64,000 nucleotides of DNA from Calvatia gigantea (GCA_025093985.1 JACAAK010000004.1:2914001-2978000); one strand, 5' to 3'; counted from the stretch's first letter, positions 11,005 through 23,103 are shown. A program made the numbers and translations. The notes: generated from the sequence alone by a model not told the origin.

Positions 11005-13966
11005 TCAAGCATTCTGCAGAATGATTCGGACGAGTTTATCCATGAGCCGACGCTTTTCATCGAATCCCAAGGTCGGTACTGTCGCGAGCAACCCATCCAC
11101 CTTCGAAATAATGCCAGTTGGGCCGTCGAAAGGAATTTCTTGACCATCAAACTGATAAATATCTATTAAACGGTAAAAGCCGGGAGATCGTGAGCGGAAC
11201 ATTCAATAGCAAGCTGTCAAGGAAGCAATTAAACTTACACGTTTTGAACCTCGTATAACGAGCCTCCCCTAGTGCTTTCCTGAACATCTCTGCCGTTTCT
11301 CGTGCAATCTTGGACTTCTCCACTGTTAAGGTATCACCGCTCTGCGATGATGCCCGATCATGTCCGTGGGCGGACGAGTTTGCAGATCGCGAACCTGAAA
11401 CAGATCGTGCGCTGGAGGAAGTGCTTATCGATCGATTGAACAAATTAGAAGATGACAATAAGACATCCTCTCTGACTTTGGATGGCGCCCAAGAAAGTCC
11501 CAAGTTCAGATCCAATGACCGGCCTTTCCCTCCAAGTCGACGAGTATCGGGTAGCGGGACAGGTACTGGCGATCGGTCCCGTCGTTGGGTCAGTTTTCTC
11601 TCAACCGGGCGCTCCTTCTCCTTCGGTGGTTGCACCTTTTGTTTCTCACTCTTGCCAGCCCGCAACGTTGATACCTCTTTTGATGTGCCCGCACTCGCAG
11701 TACTCCAAGTTGGTGATGGTACTGGGGGCTCGAACGAGAACAAACCATGCTGGGTGGTACCCCGCGTCCCTGGCAAACCTTTTCCAAAAAAGCGTTTGCC
11801 CGATGCTTTACTCATACTTGACGATTTTCCCGATGTCGTACCGGAAGGTGGAGTGTGATGGTCATGGCTGGAATGTCCTGGCGAGTGGTTGGGCTTTGGG
11901 GATGGCTCAGGTTGTTCCACCACCACTGTCTTCACCGCCTCCTTCACCTGCTTCTCTATCTCCTTCCCTTTCTCTTCTCTTTCTTTCCCTCTCTTTATTG
12001 ACACATCCCTCTGTAGCACTGTCCCCACACCAGCTAACCCCGGTCCAAACGCACTCTCCCTCGCAACATTGCTCTCCCCATTCCGGCTCCAGCCTGTGCT
12101 TGTGGTCCCACCACTACCCGTTCGTTGCATCGCAATAGCCCCCAAGCCGGGTCGCTCGAAATCAAAGCTGCCATGCTTCGTATTCCGCATACTAGTGCTC
12201 ATCCTGGACAGACTAACTCGAGATTGGGGCCCTTCAAGGTTCTTTCCCTTCCCCTTGGAACTTGGTTGAGGCGTTACCACTTCTCTTGAGAGTCTCCCCT
12301 CTTCATCAACAACGTCCATCGCACCACGATACCGATAACCGTTGTCAAGTGAGCGACCCTTGACGAGGTGGCCAGATCGGCTTGTTGAAGCCACCACCGT
12401 TTTAGCAGTTCCTCCTGAAACTGTAGCAGCGCGAATGGGTGTAGCCGGGGTATGCATAATTCGAGGAATGTTGGAAGTAGGTGAGGAAGCGCGGGGAGCT
12501 GAGGATGATGTCGGACGGTCGGTGGTGGATTTGATGCTATGTCTCTGGTTCGAAGATACCCGTTTCAGAGGCGCTGATACTAAGCTTGCCGCCACACCCG
12601 TGGAATTCCGATCCTGAGATCGACTAGAATCTCTCCCTGGAGGCATAATTCTAAAATTGTATGGCGTAAATGATGAAAAGAACGCACCTGAGAGGAATCC
12701 CCGGAGTTTTGGAGATCCAGCATGAAAATCGGTATTGGTTTCCGTCGCTTGAGTTGGTGGGTCGTGACCAGCAACAGAGTCAAGAGGAAAAGGAGCTGCG
12801 GTGTCCTGGTGTATACCTAGGAAGGAAGGACTGCCAGGACGCGAAGAAGATTGAGGACCTCGGGAATCTTCTTCAAAACCAAATGTTGGCAGTGGTGGGA
12901 TATCTAGCGACGCTCGAGGTGTTTCAGGCAGCGACTTAGATTCTGACGGACTAAAGGAGGGCCGACGACGACCGGGGATTGAGATTCCAAAGATATTGAG
13001 TGTGCGTCGGCTAGTTATAGGTTGATCGGGTGCATTAGGTTGTGGTTTATTAGTTTTACTTGTTGTGTCGTTTGGCCGAGTGACAACGGGAACGGGGATT
13101 GAAGACTGCTGTTTCTTTTTCGTTTTTAGTGTGCCGGGGGTCACTGTTGAGTCGGTAGCTGTAGTTGTGGAGGATATGGGACGTGAGGGTATTCTGTATG
13201 GCGGCTTAGATCCGGAACTTTCTTTCCCGTGGCCATTCCGTGGTACATCTGGGAGGGGGTCATGGTTGGGGGGAGGTGAACGGTCTGTTTTCGAACGTGA
13301 ACGTGATCGGGTGAGGAAGTTGTAGAACTGGTGAATTGCGGAGGACAGGAGGTGCTTTGTCAGTCATATTTTAGACGTAAAGGGACCCAGATGAGATACG
13401 CACTTTGTTCTCTTTCTTCAACTTTCTTGCTGGTCTCTCATCCACGGCGCCGGTCGGAGTCGAAAACATGTTGCGCAAGTGAGCTCTTTCTGGTTTGGAT
13501 ACTGGTTCTGGTAAATCGGCATAGCCCGAGTGACCAAGTTTAGAAGTCGCCTCCTTCGAGATACAACTGAGAGTCAACATCACAACAAGGAAGGGGAGAG
13601 GGAGTGTTCACTTGAAATAATCTGCCACTTTGGCGAGATAAGCTGCCCGTGTGGAGGAAAGAGGACAGCTGGATAGGCCAGCCGCACACGTGTTAACCAC
13701 GATGGACGATTACCCAAAGCATCACGGGTACGCACATCTTTTGGAATCTTCCCGAGAATACTTATACTCCGGGAGGGAGGCTTGCCACTCCCGTGAGTTC
13801 TGCAAGAGAGGGACGAGCGAGGAAGAGCGTTGGTGTTGAAGGGGATGCTGTGTGCAGGGTCCTGTGATGCGATGGATGATGGGAGAGCTGGGCTGACAGC
13901 GATGTCGTCCACAGGCAGGATGGGACTTTTGTGCTGGTGCTGCCATCCAGGACGTCGTCTGTGCAT
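11005..13966 (-). CDS. Large Ser/Arg/Pro-rich low-complexity protein with conserved C-terminal domain
   Basis: Function not recognised. The upstream exon (13966 to about 13647) reads MHRRRPGWQHQHKSPILPVD and ends near LISPK; a second exon has YADLPEPVSKPERAHLRNMF and RKLKKENK; a third, running from about 13357 to about 11240, encodes more than 650 residues of Ser/Pro/Arg-rich sequence (RSRSRSKTDRSP, RRTLNIFGISIPGRRRPS, many SSS runs), suggesting a disordered, phosphorylated protein. Across an intron at about 11163-11240, a compact final domain follows: ARYTRFKTY, QFDGQEIPFDGPTGI, VPTLGFDEKRRLMDKLVRI and ILQNA. This tail looks far more constrained than the rest. The start is uncertain: the frame is open upstream of 13966 (WWGSAELIPAEVNSG) without an ATG, so an extra 5' exon may exist. 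No domain name is offered. Confidence 0.75.
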
Positions 13967-14755
13967 CAGGTCTACATGCAAGAGCGTATCAGAAAGTTTC
14001 AACCACAAGCCTGAATTTACTTCGGCCGGAATCAATTCAGCCGAACCCCACCACCGGTGGTCGGGGTTAGGGCTGGGTTTGGCAAAAACTCAATGTTGCT
14101 TTCATGGCATCGTCCGTATCTTACGAGTCCTTGGCGGATGGTAGCCAACCGCCACCGCTAGACCAGTTTCATAACTAAGACCTTGAAGGTCGCGTAAACA
14201 AGGGTCGATGTACAAAGACTCGCGTTTCCAGACCCATCAATGCATCACGATTTGCGGATGCTTTGCACCCGATTTTGGATTCATTCCGCTCATAAGCCGG
14301 CCTACAGAGTGCAAATGGTAGCATTCAATTTCCCTTACGCGCTCTCTAAGATTTTCATAAAATCCAATTCGGATTCATTGGGCAACCTGTCGTCCCTGTT
14401 GGCCTTCGTTCCTGCATCCCCTAAGTTACGGGCACTTCCAGTCGATAAAATTCTGAAACCATGGCCCTGGTCCAGGATCTGCGGAAAACTACCCACAATT
14501 ATCTCGGGTTATTGGTTCTGAATTCAAACCAATCGCAGATATCATTTCCGCCTGGTGCATGGAACTTTGTGCGACGTTCGATTTCAATGATTTCGGAGCC
14601 TTTTGCGTTGTTGTCCACATTTTATGAAGAATGAGATTAGGGTTAGGTGCTGCAGCACGCCATGCTTTCTCATTCAAGGCTTACTGTAACCATTGTGTCG
14701 TATTTAATCGTCCCTCCGTCCGCTACATCCCTCCTTCCTCATCCCACAGGCTGCA
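13967..14755. other. Divergent intergenic region with near-palindrome
   Basis: Separates the Ser-rich gene and the acyltransferase gene, which are transcribed away from each other, so both promoters are probably here. It contains a 21-bp near-palindrome at about 14045-14065 (CCCCACCACCGGTGGTCGGGG). The part next to 13967 may belong to the upstream gene's first exon. No other coding sequence is convincing. Confidence 0.5.
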
Positions 14756-16518
14756 ATGATCCTCAGCAACCTTGCTAGAACATTGGCAAAGGTGAAGCCT
14801 CGACGACCCCACACGGTTTCTGTGCGATTTACCTCTTCCTTGCCAAAAGGGTCTTCATCCTCGGCATGTTCTCCTTCATCTACCCAGGACGGGGACCACC
14901 AACCTCACTTCCCCTGCGTGGACGCACACGAAGCTCGTGCCTCACGTATAATGGCGTCTTTTTCTCAGCGAAACACCGCTACAAGCAGTGTAACAGCAGA
15001 CACTGGACCAGAACCTCCCTATGCCCGACCGAACCCGACTTCATATCATAGATACCAACATGCACATCCTCTTCCTCTTTCGTATTCCACCACACCCCTA
15101 CCTTCATTTGATGTTGCTTACGAGACATGGGGGACACTTTCGACAATGAAAGACAATGTAATTCTTCTTCATACTGGCCTCTCCGCCTCCTCCCATGCTG
15201 CTTCAACGTCACTAAATCCGGCTCCTGGCTGGTGGGAGAGCTTCATTGGTCCGGGCAGAGCTCTAGACACGAATAAATTCTTCATAATCTGTACAAATGT
15301 TCTAGGGGGATGTTACGGTTCGACAGGCCCATCTTCAATTGAACCGGAAACAGGGAAACCTTGGGCAACTCGATTCCCCGTGATATCAATTTTTGATATG
15401 GTGCGGGCGCAATTCTACATGTTGGACCATTTAGGCATCGACAAGCTGTACGCGAGCGTCGGGTCCTCCATGGGCGCTATGCAAAGCCTTGCAGCAGGAT
15501 GGTTATATCCTGAACGAGTTGGGAAGATCGTTAGTATAAGTGGGACTGCCCGCAGCACACCCTCCAGTATAGCCATGAGGTTCGCACAGCGAAGTGGTGA
15601 GCTTATCTTTGTTTTAGCTTTGCCGTTGTTTCGTTAAATAATTAATTCGTCAGTACTAATGGCCGATCCGAACTGGAATAATGGTTCTTACTACGACGGC
15701 CTGCCCCCGCACACCGGAATGAAGCTGGCACGGCGTCAGTATTACTCTTTACTTCCTCGGTACCTGCTTAATTAACCCTGACAGAAATTGCGACCATCAC
15801 ATATCGTTCGGGACCGGAATGGGACCAGCGTTTCGGCCGCCAGGTCCGTGTGGTTCCAGAGTCGAACACGCGAGAACTTGGTCCCAATCGTACTCCCGCC
15901 TTGTGTCCAGACTTTTTGATTGAAACGTATCTGGACCATCAAGTATGTCCTAACCTCCCGAACGGGTATCTCTGTTTTTCATGGGCGTTTCTAGGGAGAG
16001 CAATTCTGTCTCAAGTATGACGCGAACTCTCTTATTTACGTCTCGAAAGCCATGGATCTGTTCGACATGTCATATTCCTCGCTCAAGGCCCTCGAGATCA
16101 AACCCACTTTTGATCGTCTTGAAGTTTCGCAACCAGCCCAACAAACACACAAAACATCTCATTCGAAGTCTCATCCCCCGCCTGTTAACCCTCCACCTCA
16201 CCTTTCGGAACTTGCAGCAGGCATGGCCCCTCTAGCTCATATTCCTACCCTTGTTCTGGGTGTGCAAAGTGACATTCTTTTCACGGTTGAGCAACAACGA
16301 GAGGTTGCAGACGCATTGAGGATGGCCGGTAATAATAATGTTAGTTATTATGAGCTAGGTGGGGTTTGGGGTCACGATACATTTTTGTGAGTTGCCGTGT
16401 TCGAAAATCTCTGTGCTTGTTAGTAACTCATGTTATCCCCAGGATCGATGTCCTGAATGTTGGAAGCGCCGTCCGCGGTTTCCTTTCCATGCCCAGCGGT
16501 GAAAATAATCCGATGTAG
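14756..16518 (+). CDS. MetX-family serine/homoserine O-acyltransferase, probably mitochondrial
   Basis: Alpha/beta-hydrolase-fold acyltransferase of sulfur amino-acid synthesis. The N-terminus ([19 protein letters not shown]) is basic and Ser-rich, like a mitochondrial presequence. Family landmarks: [73 protein letters not shown], and the nucleophile elbow GSSMGAMQ. After exons containing [16 protein letters not shown] come the Asp region ([19 protein letters not shown]) and the His (GHDTFLIDV), completing the triad; the protein ends GENNPM. A mitochondrial presequence and the [10 protein letters not shown] block favour the fungal serine O-acetyl/succinyltransferase branch (CysA/Cys2) over cytosolic Met2, but I cannot separate them without a tree. 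About five or six exons. Confidence 0.88.
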
Positions 16519-16795
16519 ATGAGACGCAAAACCCATATATTATACAGTGTCTGTAACATGTATACATACCTAATTATCATGGGAATAGAATTTGTGCGAA
16601 TTGAGGATAGAAACACTCGACCTGACCAGCCAAATGAGTGACGTAATTCCCACTGGCATCGTGACCGAGTTTGGAAGATCATCGTCACATTCCAGCGCTG
16701 CGGCGAGCACTTAGCCCAGAGGCTGTCTTTTCCAAACTTTACATTAGACTTGGTCACCCTCCCCGCTCACTGCGACATACCACAGGGGATTTATC

Positions 16796-17759
16796 ATGAA
16801 CAGGCTCTTTGGTGGTTCCGCAAGCAAGAAACCCAGACCGTCTTTGCAAGATGCTATTGCATCGGTTGGTGTCTTCGCGCCTCATTCGTTGCTGAGAGTC
16901 CAGGAGAGATTTAAAATGTCACCCAATTTAGACGGACTCACGTATGGCCTCTATTGAAGTCAAGATCCGCAAACTAGACGGTGAACTTGCGCGATACAAA
17001 GAACAACTGAGTAAACTTCGCAACGGACCCGGCAAGGTACTGCTCATCCCGACCCGAAGGGATACTGTTGTGCTCACTCCTACCCCTGCCCTCTTCTGTT
17101 GTCTGTTGTATTGGCGTTCAATAGCAAGCAATCCAACAACGCGCTTTGAGAACACTAAAGCAGAAGAAGATGTACGAAGGTCAACTTGCACAACTTACAC
17201 AACAAACCTTTAACATGGAATCCGCGGCGCTCACAACGGAGAATTTGCGAAATACAATGGCGACGATTGATGCTATGCAGGTTGCGAACAAGGAGTTGAA
17301 GAAGCAGTATGGCAAAGTTGATATTGATAAGATTGAGGTGCGTCATACATCCCGGTTCTCGCTTATACCTCTTGACAGTGTAATCCATGTGACGCAGAAT
17401 ATCCATGATGATATGGAGGAGTTGCTGGAGCAGGCGAATGAGGTACAGGAGATGCTGGGCCGGTCGTATGCAGTACCGGACGAGCTCGACGAGGCAGATC
17501 TTGAAGCCGGTATGTCAGGGCTTGCTCTTGGATGAGGTTATCACACTAAGCGATCATAACAGAGTTGGATGCATTGGCATTGGAAGAGGAAGAGGAGGGT
17601 CCATCATATCTCTCAGACCTTAACAAAGCACCGGACTTCGTGGACGAGCCACCTGTAGAACTTCAAGAGGTCAGTGTCCATCAGAATTTCCTCATCTAAA
17701 CGTAACATTGATTGGTTAAACAGGGGCCGGAGAAGGAGGCCGTCAAGACAACGAGCTGA
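16796..17759 (+). CDS. VPS60: ESCRT-III-associated protein Vps60 (CHMP5)
   Basis: Snf7-family coiled-coil protein that works late in multivesicular-body sorting and binds the Vps4 activator Vta1/LIP5. It starts MNRLFGGSASKKPRPSLQDA, the CHMP5 signature, and continues TDSRMASIEVKIRKLDGELA, QRALRTLKQKKMYEGQLAQL, FNMESAALTTENLRNTMATI, DAMQVANKELKKQYGKVDID, DDMEELLEQANEVQEMLGRS, DELDEADLEAELDALALEEE, and ends in an acidic tail with YLSDLNKAPDFVDEPP, the region that binds Vta1 in the family. Six introns fit GT..AG. Length near 220 residues is normal. Its 5' end is 277 bp from the acyltransferase stop. Confidence 0.95.
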
Positions 17760-17879
17760 AGCTTTTCTTCTCAATAATCTATTGACCCAGCGTATATAAC
17801 CCTTGCAACTTAATAGTTCGGTAGATGTGCATATCTATGGTTCTAATGAGGGGGCTAATGGGTTTCTTGGGATCAACGA

Positions 17880-20172
17880 TCAGCCGTAGCGTTTTCCCTC
17901 GGGAGAATCGGAGAACCAGTCATCGGAGGACCTATTTTCTTCTGGAGGTGCTATATTGACAATAGTGGATTTGGTTTGTGAATCTATTCCCAAAATCAGT
18001 GTGTGTTCCCTAGTAAATGAATGGACTTACACGAATGAAAAGCTTCGAGGCCGTTCTCCCGCCCAATTCCGCTCTCCTTCATCCCTCCCCTGTTAACTCG
18101 TTAATAAAAGCTTCAGAAAACACATGGATGTAGTTCACCATGGCGAACTAGGGTCATTTTTGTGGTGAGTGTTCACCCAACACAACCCGGCCTGTATTTC
18201 GGCAGCTACGCGATGTGCTCGAGAGAGATCCGAAGTCCAAATGCCAGCTCCGAGACCATACTTGCACGAATTTGCGAGCGCAATACCTTCGGCTTCGGTC
18301 TGTGATATACCTTAATGATAGCAATCAACACAGGGAGTCAGATGACATACCTGGAACTTGCGCGCAACAACGACAGGTCCGAAAATCTCTTCTTGCCATA
18401 GCTCATCCTCGGACTCAATATCAACAATAACGGTTGGCGAGTAGAAGCTGCCAGCGGAAAAGTCAAAGCCATCAAGGTCTGACGTTCCCGTCAGACGTCC
18501 ACCTCCAAGGATGATCTTCCCAGAAGTCCGCATGACCATTTCCTCTATTCGCTTAAGGTGGTTCATTGAGATCACAGTGCCCATAGTCGACCTTGGGTTC
18601 AGGGCTGAAGGAATATCAACACGACATTACATAGAAAAAGAAACAGCCGACGTACGGTTACCCATTCTGCGCTTGATGGATTCCACCTTTTCGTTGAATA
18701 AAGCCATAAAAGTGTCGTAAATGTCGTTTTGGATGAGGAGACGTGTACCGGATACACATGTTTGACCTGAGGCTATAAAGGCGGCAAACGCTGCTCCGTT
18801 GACGGCGGAGATGAGATCCGCGTCGTTGAAGGCGACGATGGGTGCCTATTGAAATACCGGATTGTAGCAACTAGATAGAAAAAGGCAGGAAAGGGGATGT
18901 ACCTTTCCGCCTAGTTCGGCCGTGAAAGACGCGAGGTTGCCCCCCACAATGCTTCCAATGCTACGCCCAGTTCGGGTTCCAGCCTACAACAGGAGCTCAG
19001 CACTTGTATATTGCCTCTCTTGAAAACTGGGTGGAGAGCTTTGGACATACGGTGATATCGACTTTGCGAATCAATGGATTCTGAACGATTTCCTTGCCAG
19101 TAACGGGCCCAAGGCCAGGCAATACCGTCAAGGTTCCTTCAGGTACTAGGGAAGGGCTTGAGTATGTGTCAAAAAGAAGTTAGAACGGAGCTCTCACGGC
19201 CAGCTTCTGTTGCCAACTCTGCAAACTCTAAGACGGTTATAGGTGCTAGCTAATGTATTTGTCAATTAATTGAACGGCCTTAGGAACGAATAGGGCGCAC
19301 CTCTGAAGGTTTGACGATGACACTGTTGCCGGCTGCGAGCGCAGGCGCAATCTTCTTGATGGCAATGAGGAGGGGATGGTTGAAAGGCTAGTCAAGGGAT
19401 TTCGTCAGGTTTAGGTCGTGCTATAAAGACAGGATAACCTCACAGTAATTTGTGCAACGACACCCAGTGGCACTCGCTGGACATAGTTGAGGAGTTTGCC
19501 TTGTGTGGGAGCAATGTAGGAGTTCGTAGTGCGTAGGAGAGCAGCATAGTAATCCCTAGAGAGCTGTCAAAGATGAAACTCGACAAAGGGATGAGGCACC
19601 TACAGCCACTCCGGTAGCCGACCTAGTTGAACGTTCATCTCGCGTATAGTCCTCCCAGTCTGCATGGTCTCCATGACGGCGAACTCTGGTATCTTCTGTT
19701 CTAGAGAACGAGCCAAATTTGAGAGAACTTGCGAACGCTGGAAAACCGGGGATTTTGACCAAATACCAGACTCGAACACAGCTTGGGCATTGGCAATGGC
19801 CGCATTGACGTCTGCGGTAGTTGGGGATACGATCCTGGATAAAATCTTCGAGTTCATCCTGAACTCGTTCCGAACGCGACTTACTGGCAGAGCTCCTCCC
19901 CTGTTGCAGGATTTACCACTGGAAACCTTTCCACATTTCAGTACAGGAGTGCAGGCGTGCGGAGGACCTCTCACTCTTGTCGGTCGCCCTCACCGAGATC
20001 TACATAAGGATAAGGTCCATACCGCTCTTTGTGGAAGGACCGCTACAGGGCACAAAAAACGGAATCATCCTAGTTTTCAGCCTATTTTCGAGAATTTATC
20101 GCGTATATTGAAGAAAACGCTCACGCTCTGCGTGAATACTCTTGTTCTCAGCCTGGCACTTCGCAAAAACAT
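17880..20172 (-). CDS. NAD(P)-dependent aldehyde dehydrogenase, probably mitochondrial
   Basis: Oxidises an aldehyde to the acid using NAD(P)+. Exon joining gives [16 protein letters not shown], an Arg-rich, acid-free presequence, then [20 protein letters not shown] and [14 protein letters not shown]. Downstream: [10 protein letters not shown] and PFNHPL (cofactor region), [19 protein letters not shown], the general-base Glu in [18 protein letters not shown], the nucleophile Cys in [12 protein letters not shown], then [31 protein letters not shown] and the C-terminus [19 protein letters not shown] then [15 protein letters not shown], ending EGKRYG. Roughly a dozen short introns. Start chosen at 20172 because it yields the presequence and joins cleanly over two introns. 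The substrate cannot be told from sequence. Confidence 0.9.
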
Positions 20173-20925
20173 GAGGTTGGCTGAAAACCTCCTACGAGGC
20201 TTAACTTCACACGACTGATACTGTTACGTCACTTGATTGCGTCAATCTGCCAGTGCTGGGACAGGGTGTGTAATTCACACGGTATTGGAGAAAACGATGT
20301 GTGAAGGATCTGGAAAGAAAGGGCTGCAATGCGAAAAGAGTCATGGCTGATGCGCTGATGTGGTTTCCTGTCCGGACAGTCCCCCTCCTCTCTCAGTTCG
20401 TAGCCGAGTGACCCTGTACTCAATGTTATTTCGCGAGGGTTTCAGCCTCTTGGCGTCAAGCCTTGTCGTATAATTGCTTTCAATGTGGGTCTGTGTCCTG
20501 GCGTGGCGTTGAGGCAGATTTAGCACCATGGTGTGCTTTGTGAGCTAGTTGGTCGAATCACCTTGACCTCGGGAGACGATTCCACAGAGATGATGCCACA
20601 CTTTTTCTTTTTTACCACGGCATCTCGATTTCGCTTGAAACACTCCATATCGTCTCGAAACACCTCGTGCTCCGAGGCTGGGTGACTCGTCTGTGGAATA
20701 ACTCCCGTATCGCGTCGCCCAGTGTGTCTCGGAATCCTTCGTTCCGTTTATGAGCATGGCAAGGCAATTGAGTCAAATAGGGAACAACAACGCGCCGGTC
20801 ACATGACGGCCTTTTCCGTGTATCTAAAGCATTGAGTTTATCACTCAATCCACCTCTCCTCTTTCCTCCAACATCCCCGCGCCACCCCTCTTTCCCACTC
20901 CCTGCGAAACATCCCGTACGCACAT
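20173..20925. promoter_or_regulatory. Divergent promoter region, ALDH/RCC1
   Basis: 753 bp between the start codons of the aldehyde dehydrogenase (minus) and RCC1 (plus). It is pyrimidine-rich just before 20926 (ctcctctttcctccaac), as often seen upstream of basidiomycete starts. No coding frame is convincing and no named binding site is claimed. Confidence 0.5.
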
Positions 20926-22787
20926 ATGCCTCCCCGGCGGTCATCTCGCGCGGCGTCCACAAAACCCCCCTCCACTGCAGCTCCAGTAAATGGCGTAGAA
21001 AAGTCTGCGCCCAAACCCCGTAGTCAGCCTGCCCGGAAACGCGCGGCCTCTCCAGATAGGACCGACGCCCCGGCTGCCAAACGTACCCGCACCGTTTCGA
21101 CTACCAAAAAAACCGAAAATGCTCCCCCTCCTGCAAAGAAACCCACATCGAGGGCAAGATCAACCAGTGTCACAAAAGTGCCACGACCGCCCGTGAGGAG
21201 GGCACGAGCCAAGCTCGATGCCATCCCTGAAGATGCGGAGACCAAAGAAGAGAAAGAACCAAAACAAAAGAAGGAACCAAAGGAGAAGCCGGCACCTATT
21301 CCTCAGTCAAAACCGTATTTTAATCCCCTACCCGCCCCGCCAGAGAAGCAGAGACCTGGAGCTCGTCCTATTTGCATGGGGTGCTGGTAACTTTGGTCAA
21401 TTTGGCATGGGTCCTGGCGTTCTCAATGAACTAACCAAGCCAAAACGAAGTCAATGGGTTGAGGACCAGATTGAGGATGGCAGTTTTGGTGAAGATGGCG
21501 CTGGACTCGAGTCGATTGCCGCTGGTGGCCTCCACACGTTTTTCACGGACGAAAAGGGGACTGTACGTCTTTTTTTTTTTGCGTTTTCCTGGTGCTTCTT
21601 TAATTATTCTTGCTTAGCTGTGGTCCTGCGGTGCCAATGATAATGCGGCTCTTGGTCGGATTACCAGCAACGTTCCCGATCCAAATAATCCAGGTTCATT
21701 CCTCGATATCGATGAGCTTACCAGTTGGCCCCATCCGATCCAAGCTTTGGTTGACGAAAAATTCCGTGCTGTCCGCATCGCCGCAGGTGATAATACTGGT
21801 GCCGCAGTCAGCGACCAAGGCGAACTCCGTGTGTGGGGTACATTTAGAGTAGGTTTCTTGTGAATCGTATTCTCACTATTCTAATGACAACTTAGGGTAA
21901 CGAAGGAGCGCTCGGCTTTTCTGATGGAAAAGCCAAACAGGACCTACCTACACCAATCCTCACCCTAAGCCATAAGCCTGGAGACTACGAAAAAGTTACT
22001 TCCATTGCCGCTGGTAACAACCACCTCCTCATCGTGACAACCCATGGCAACCTTTATACCCTTGGTGCCGGTGAGCAAGGTCAACTTGGACGAAAAATTT
22101 TGGAGCGTCGGAAAATTCATGGCACCCATCCCGAAAAGATTTGCCTTGGTACCCGCTCTCGGAAAGCTGTTGAAGTTGGTGCTGGCTCGTATCATTCTTT
22201 TGCTACCGATGACAACGGCGATGTCTGGGGTTGGGGTTTGAACGCGCATGGTCAAACTGGTACCGGTTGGGCTTCAGCTGATGACGACATCGTGTTACTA
22301 CCTCAACGAGTAGAAGTTCTGAGTACGCAGAAACTTGGCGGGGACAACGTAGTTCAGATTGCTGCTGGAGATCATCATACTCTCTTCTTGACCGCGGCTG
22401 GCAAAGTCTATGCCTGTGGACGTCTGGACGGCGGTCAACTCGGCCTAGAGGATGAGAACTCCGCCGTCACCGAGTGGAATACAGAGTATGCTGAAATTTT
22501 TGAGGGCAAAACACCTCAATTCCTTCCGACACCAACACTTGTCACTTTCCCTGATGCGCATGATCCGGTCGTGCAAATCTCTTGTGGCTCGCGCAATAAT
22601 GCCGTGGTGACCAGGGGTGGAGCCCTTTACACTTGGGGACAAGGGACACAAGGTGAACTTGGATGTCCTGATGAGGAGGTCCAAACACCACAGTGTGATT
22701 GTGCGGAAAGATGGCGGCTCGTGGTTTACCGCAGCTGTTTCTTGTGGTGGTCAACATACACTCGCGCTGCTTAGAAAGAAGCAGTAA
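20926..22787 (+). CDS. RCC1: RCC1, Ran guanine-nucleotide exchange factor, with two apparent frame breaks
   Basis: Chromatin-bound exchange factor for Ran, essential for nuclear transport and mitosis. A basic N-terminal tail (MPPRRSSRAASTKPPS, with AAKRTRT as a likely nuclear signal) leads to a seven-bladed propeller with RCC1 repeats: FAWGAGNFGQFGMG, GGLHTFFTDEKGTLWSCGAN, AAGDNTGAAVSDQGELRVWG, AAGNNHLLIVTTHGNLYTLG, GAGSYHSFATDDNGDVWGWG, GDHHTLFLTAAGKVYACG, CGSRNNAVVTRGGALYTWGQ, and CGGQHTLALLRKKQ at the end. Introns at about 21561-21617 and 21850-21896 are normal. Two joins are not: near 21315-21366 the frame moves by one base just before FAWGAGN, and near 22694 it moves by one base again, after EEVQTP, so that the last blade closes. 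Without both shifts the reading stops at 21390 or at 22774. See findings. Confidence 0.9.
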
Positions 22788-22920
22788 GCGGAGATTACGC
22801 CCATCATAACTCAAAAGCTGATTTGGATATATATACATTATGCCTGTTGCGCCCATAGACTATTTTATTCATCTCTTTTACATACACATAACCTATTAGC
22901 ATTGGCATTACCTGAGTTTG

Positions 22921-23103
22921 TCACTTGTTGCTTTTGTTGACCAACTTCCGTTGCCCCGTTGATCTATCGATGGTCCCCGTTTGAGTAGCTATCTGTTTTT
23001 GCAATTCTTCCTCAATGAATGAATCTATTCTTGGATCGTTTATGTCTCCCGGTGGTCCTTGGCGTGCAACCCGAGATTTTACTACGGCGACTGTAACAGC
23101 CAA
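22921..23103 (-). CDS. Possible small gene, 3' exon only
   Basis: An open frame of about 60 codons reads VAVVKSRVARQGPPGDINDP, then RIDSFIEEELQKQIATQTG and ends KLVNKSNK. The composition looks like protein and not random sequence, but the frame starts with TTG, no upstream ATG exon could be placed, and no family is recognised. It sits between the RCC1 3' end and the next gene's promoter on the opposite strand. It could be the last exon of a short gene or chance. Confidence 0.3.
   Translation of the reverse strand: MAVTVAVVKSRVARQGPPGDINDPRIDSFIEEELQKQIATQTGTIDRSTGQRKLVNKSNK

Noticed and set aside
11310..12138. Long plus-strand ORFs opposite the Ser-rich gene
   Set aside because: They are antisense shadows of biased Ser/Pro codons; the minus-strand exon has a long uninterrupted frame and clean splice sites at both ends.
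20540..20575. tRNA-like GGTCGAATC motif
   Set aside because: No cloverleaf stems can be formed around it.
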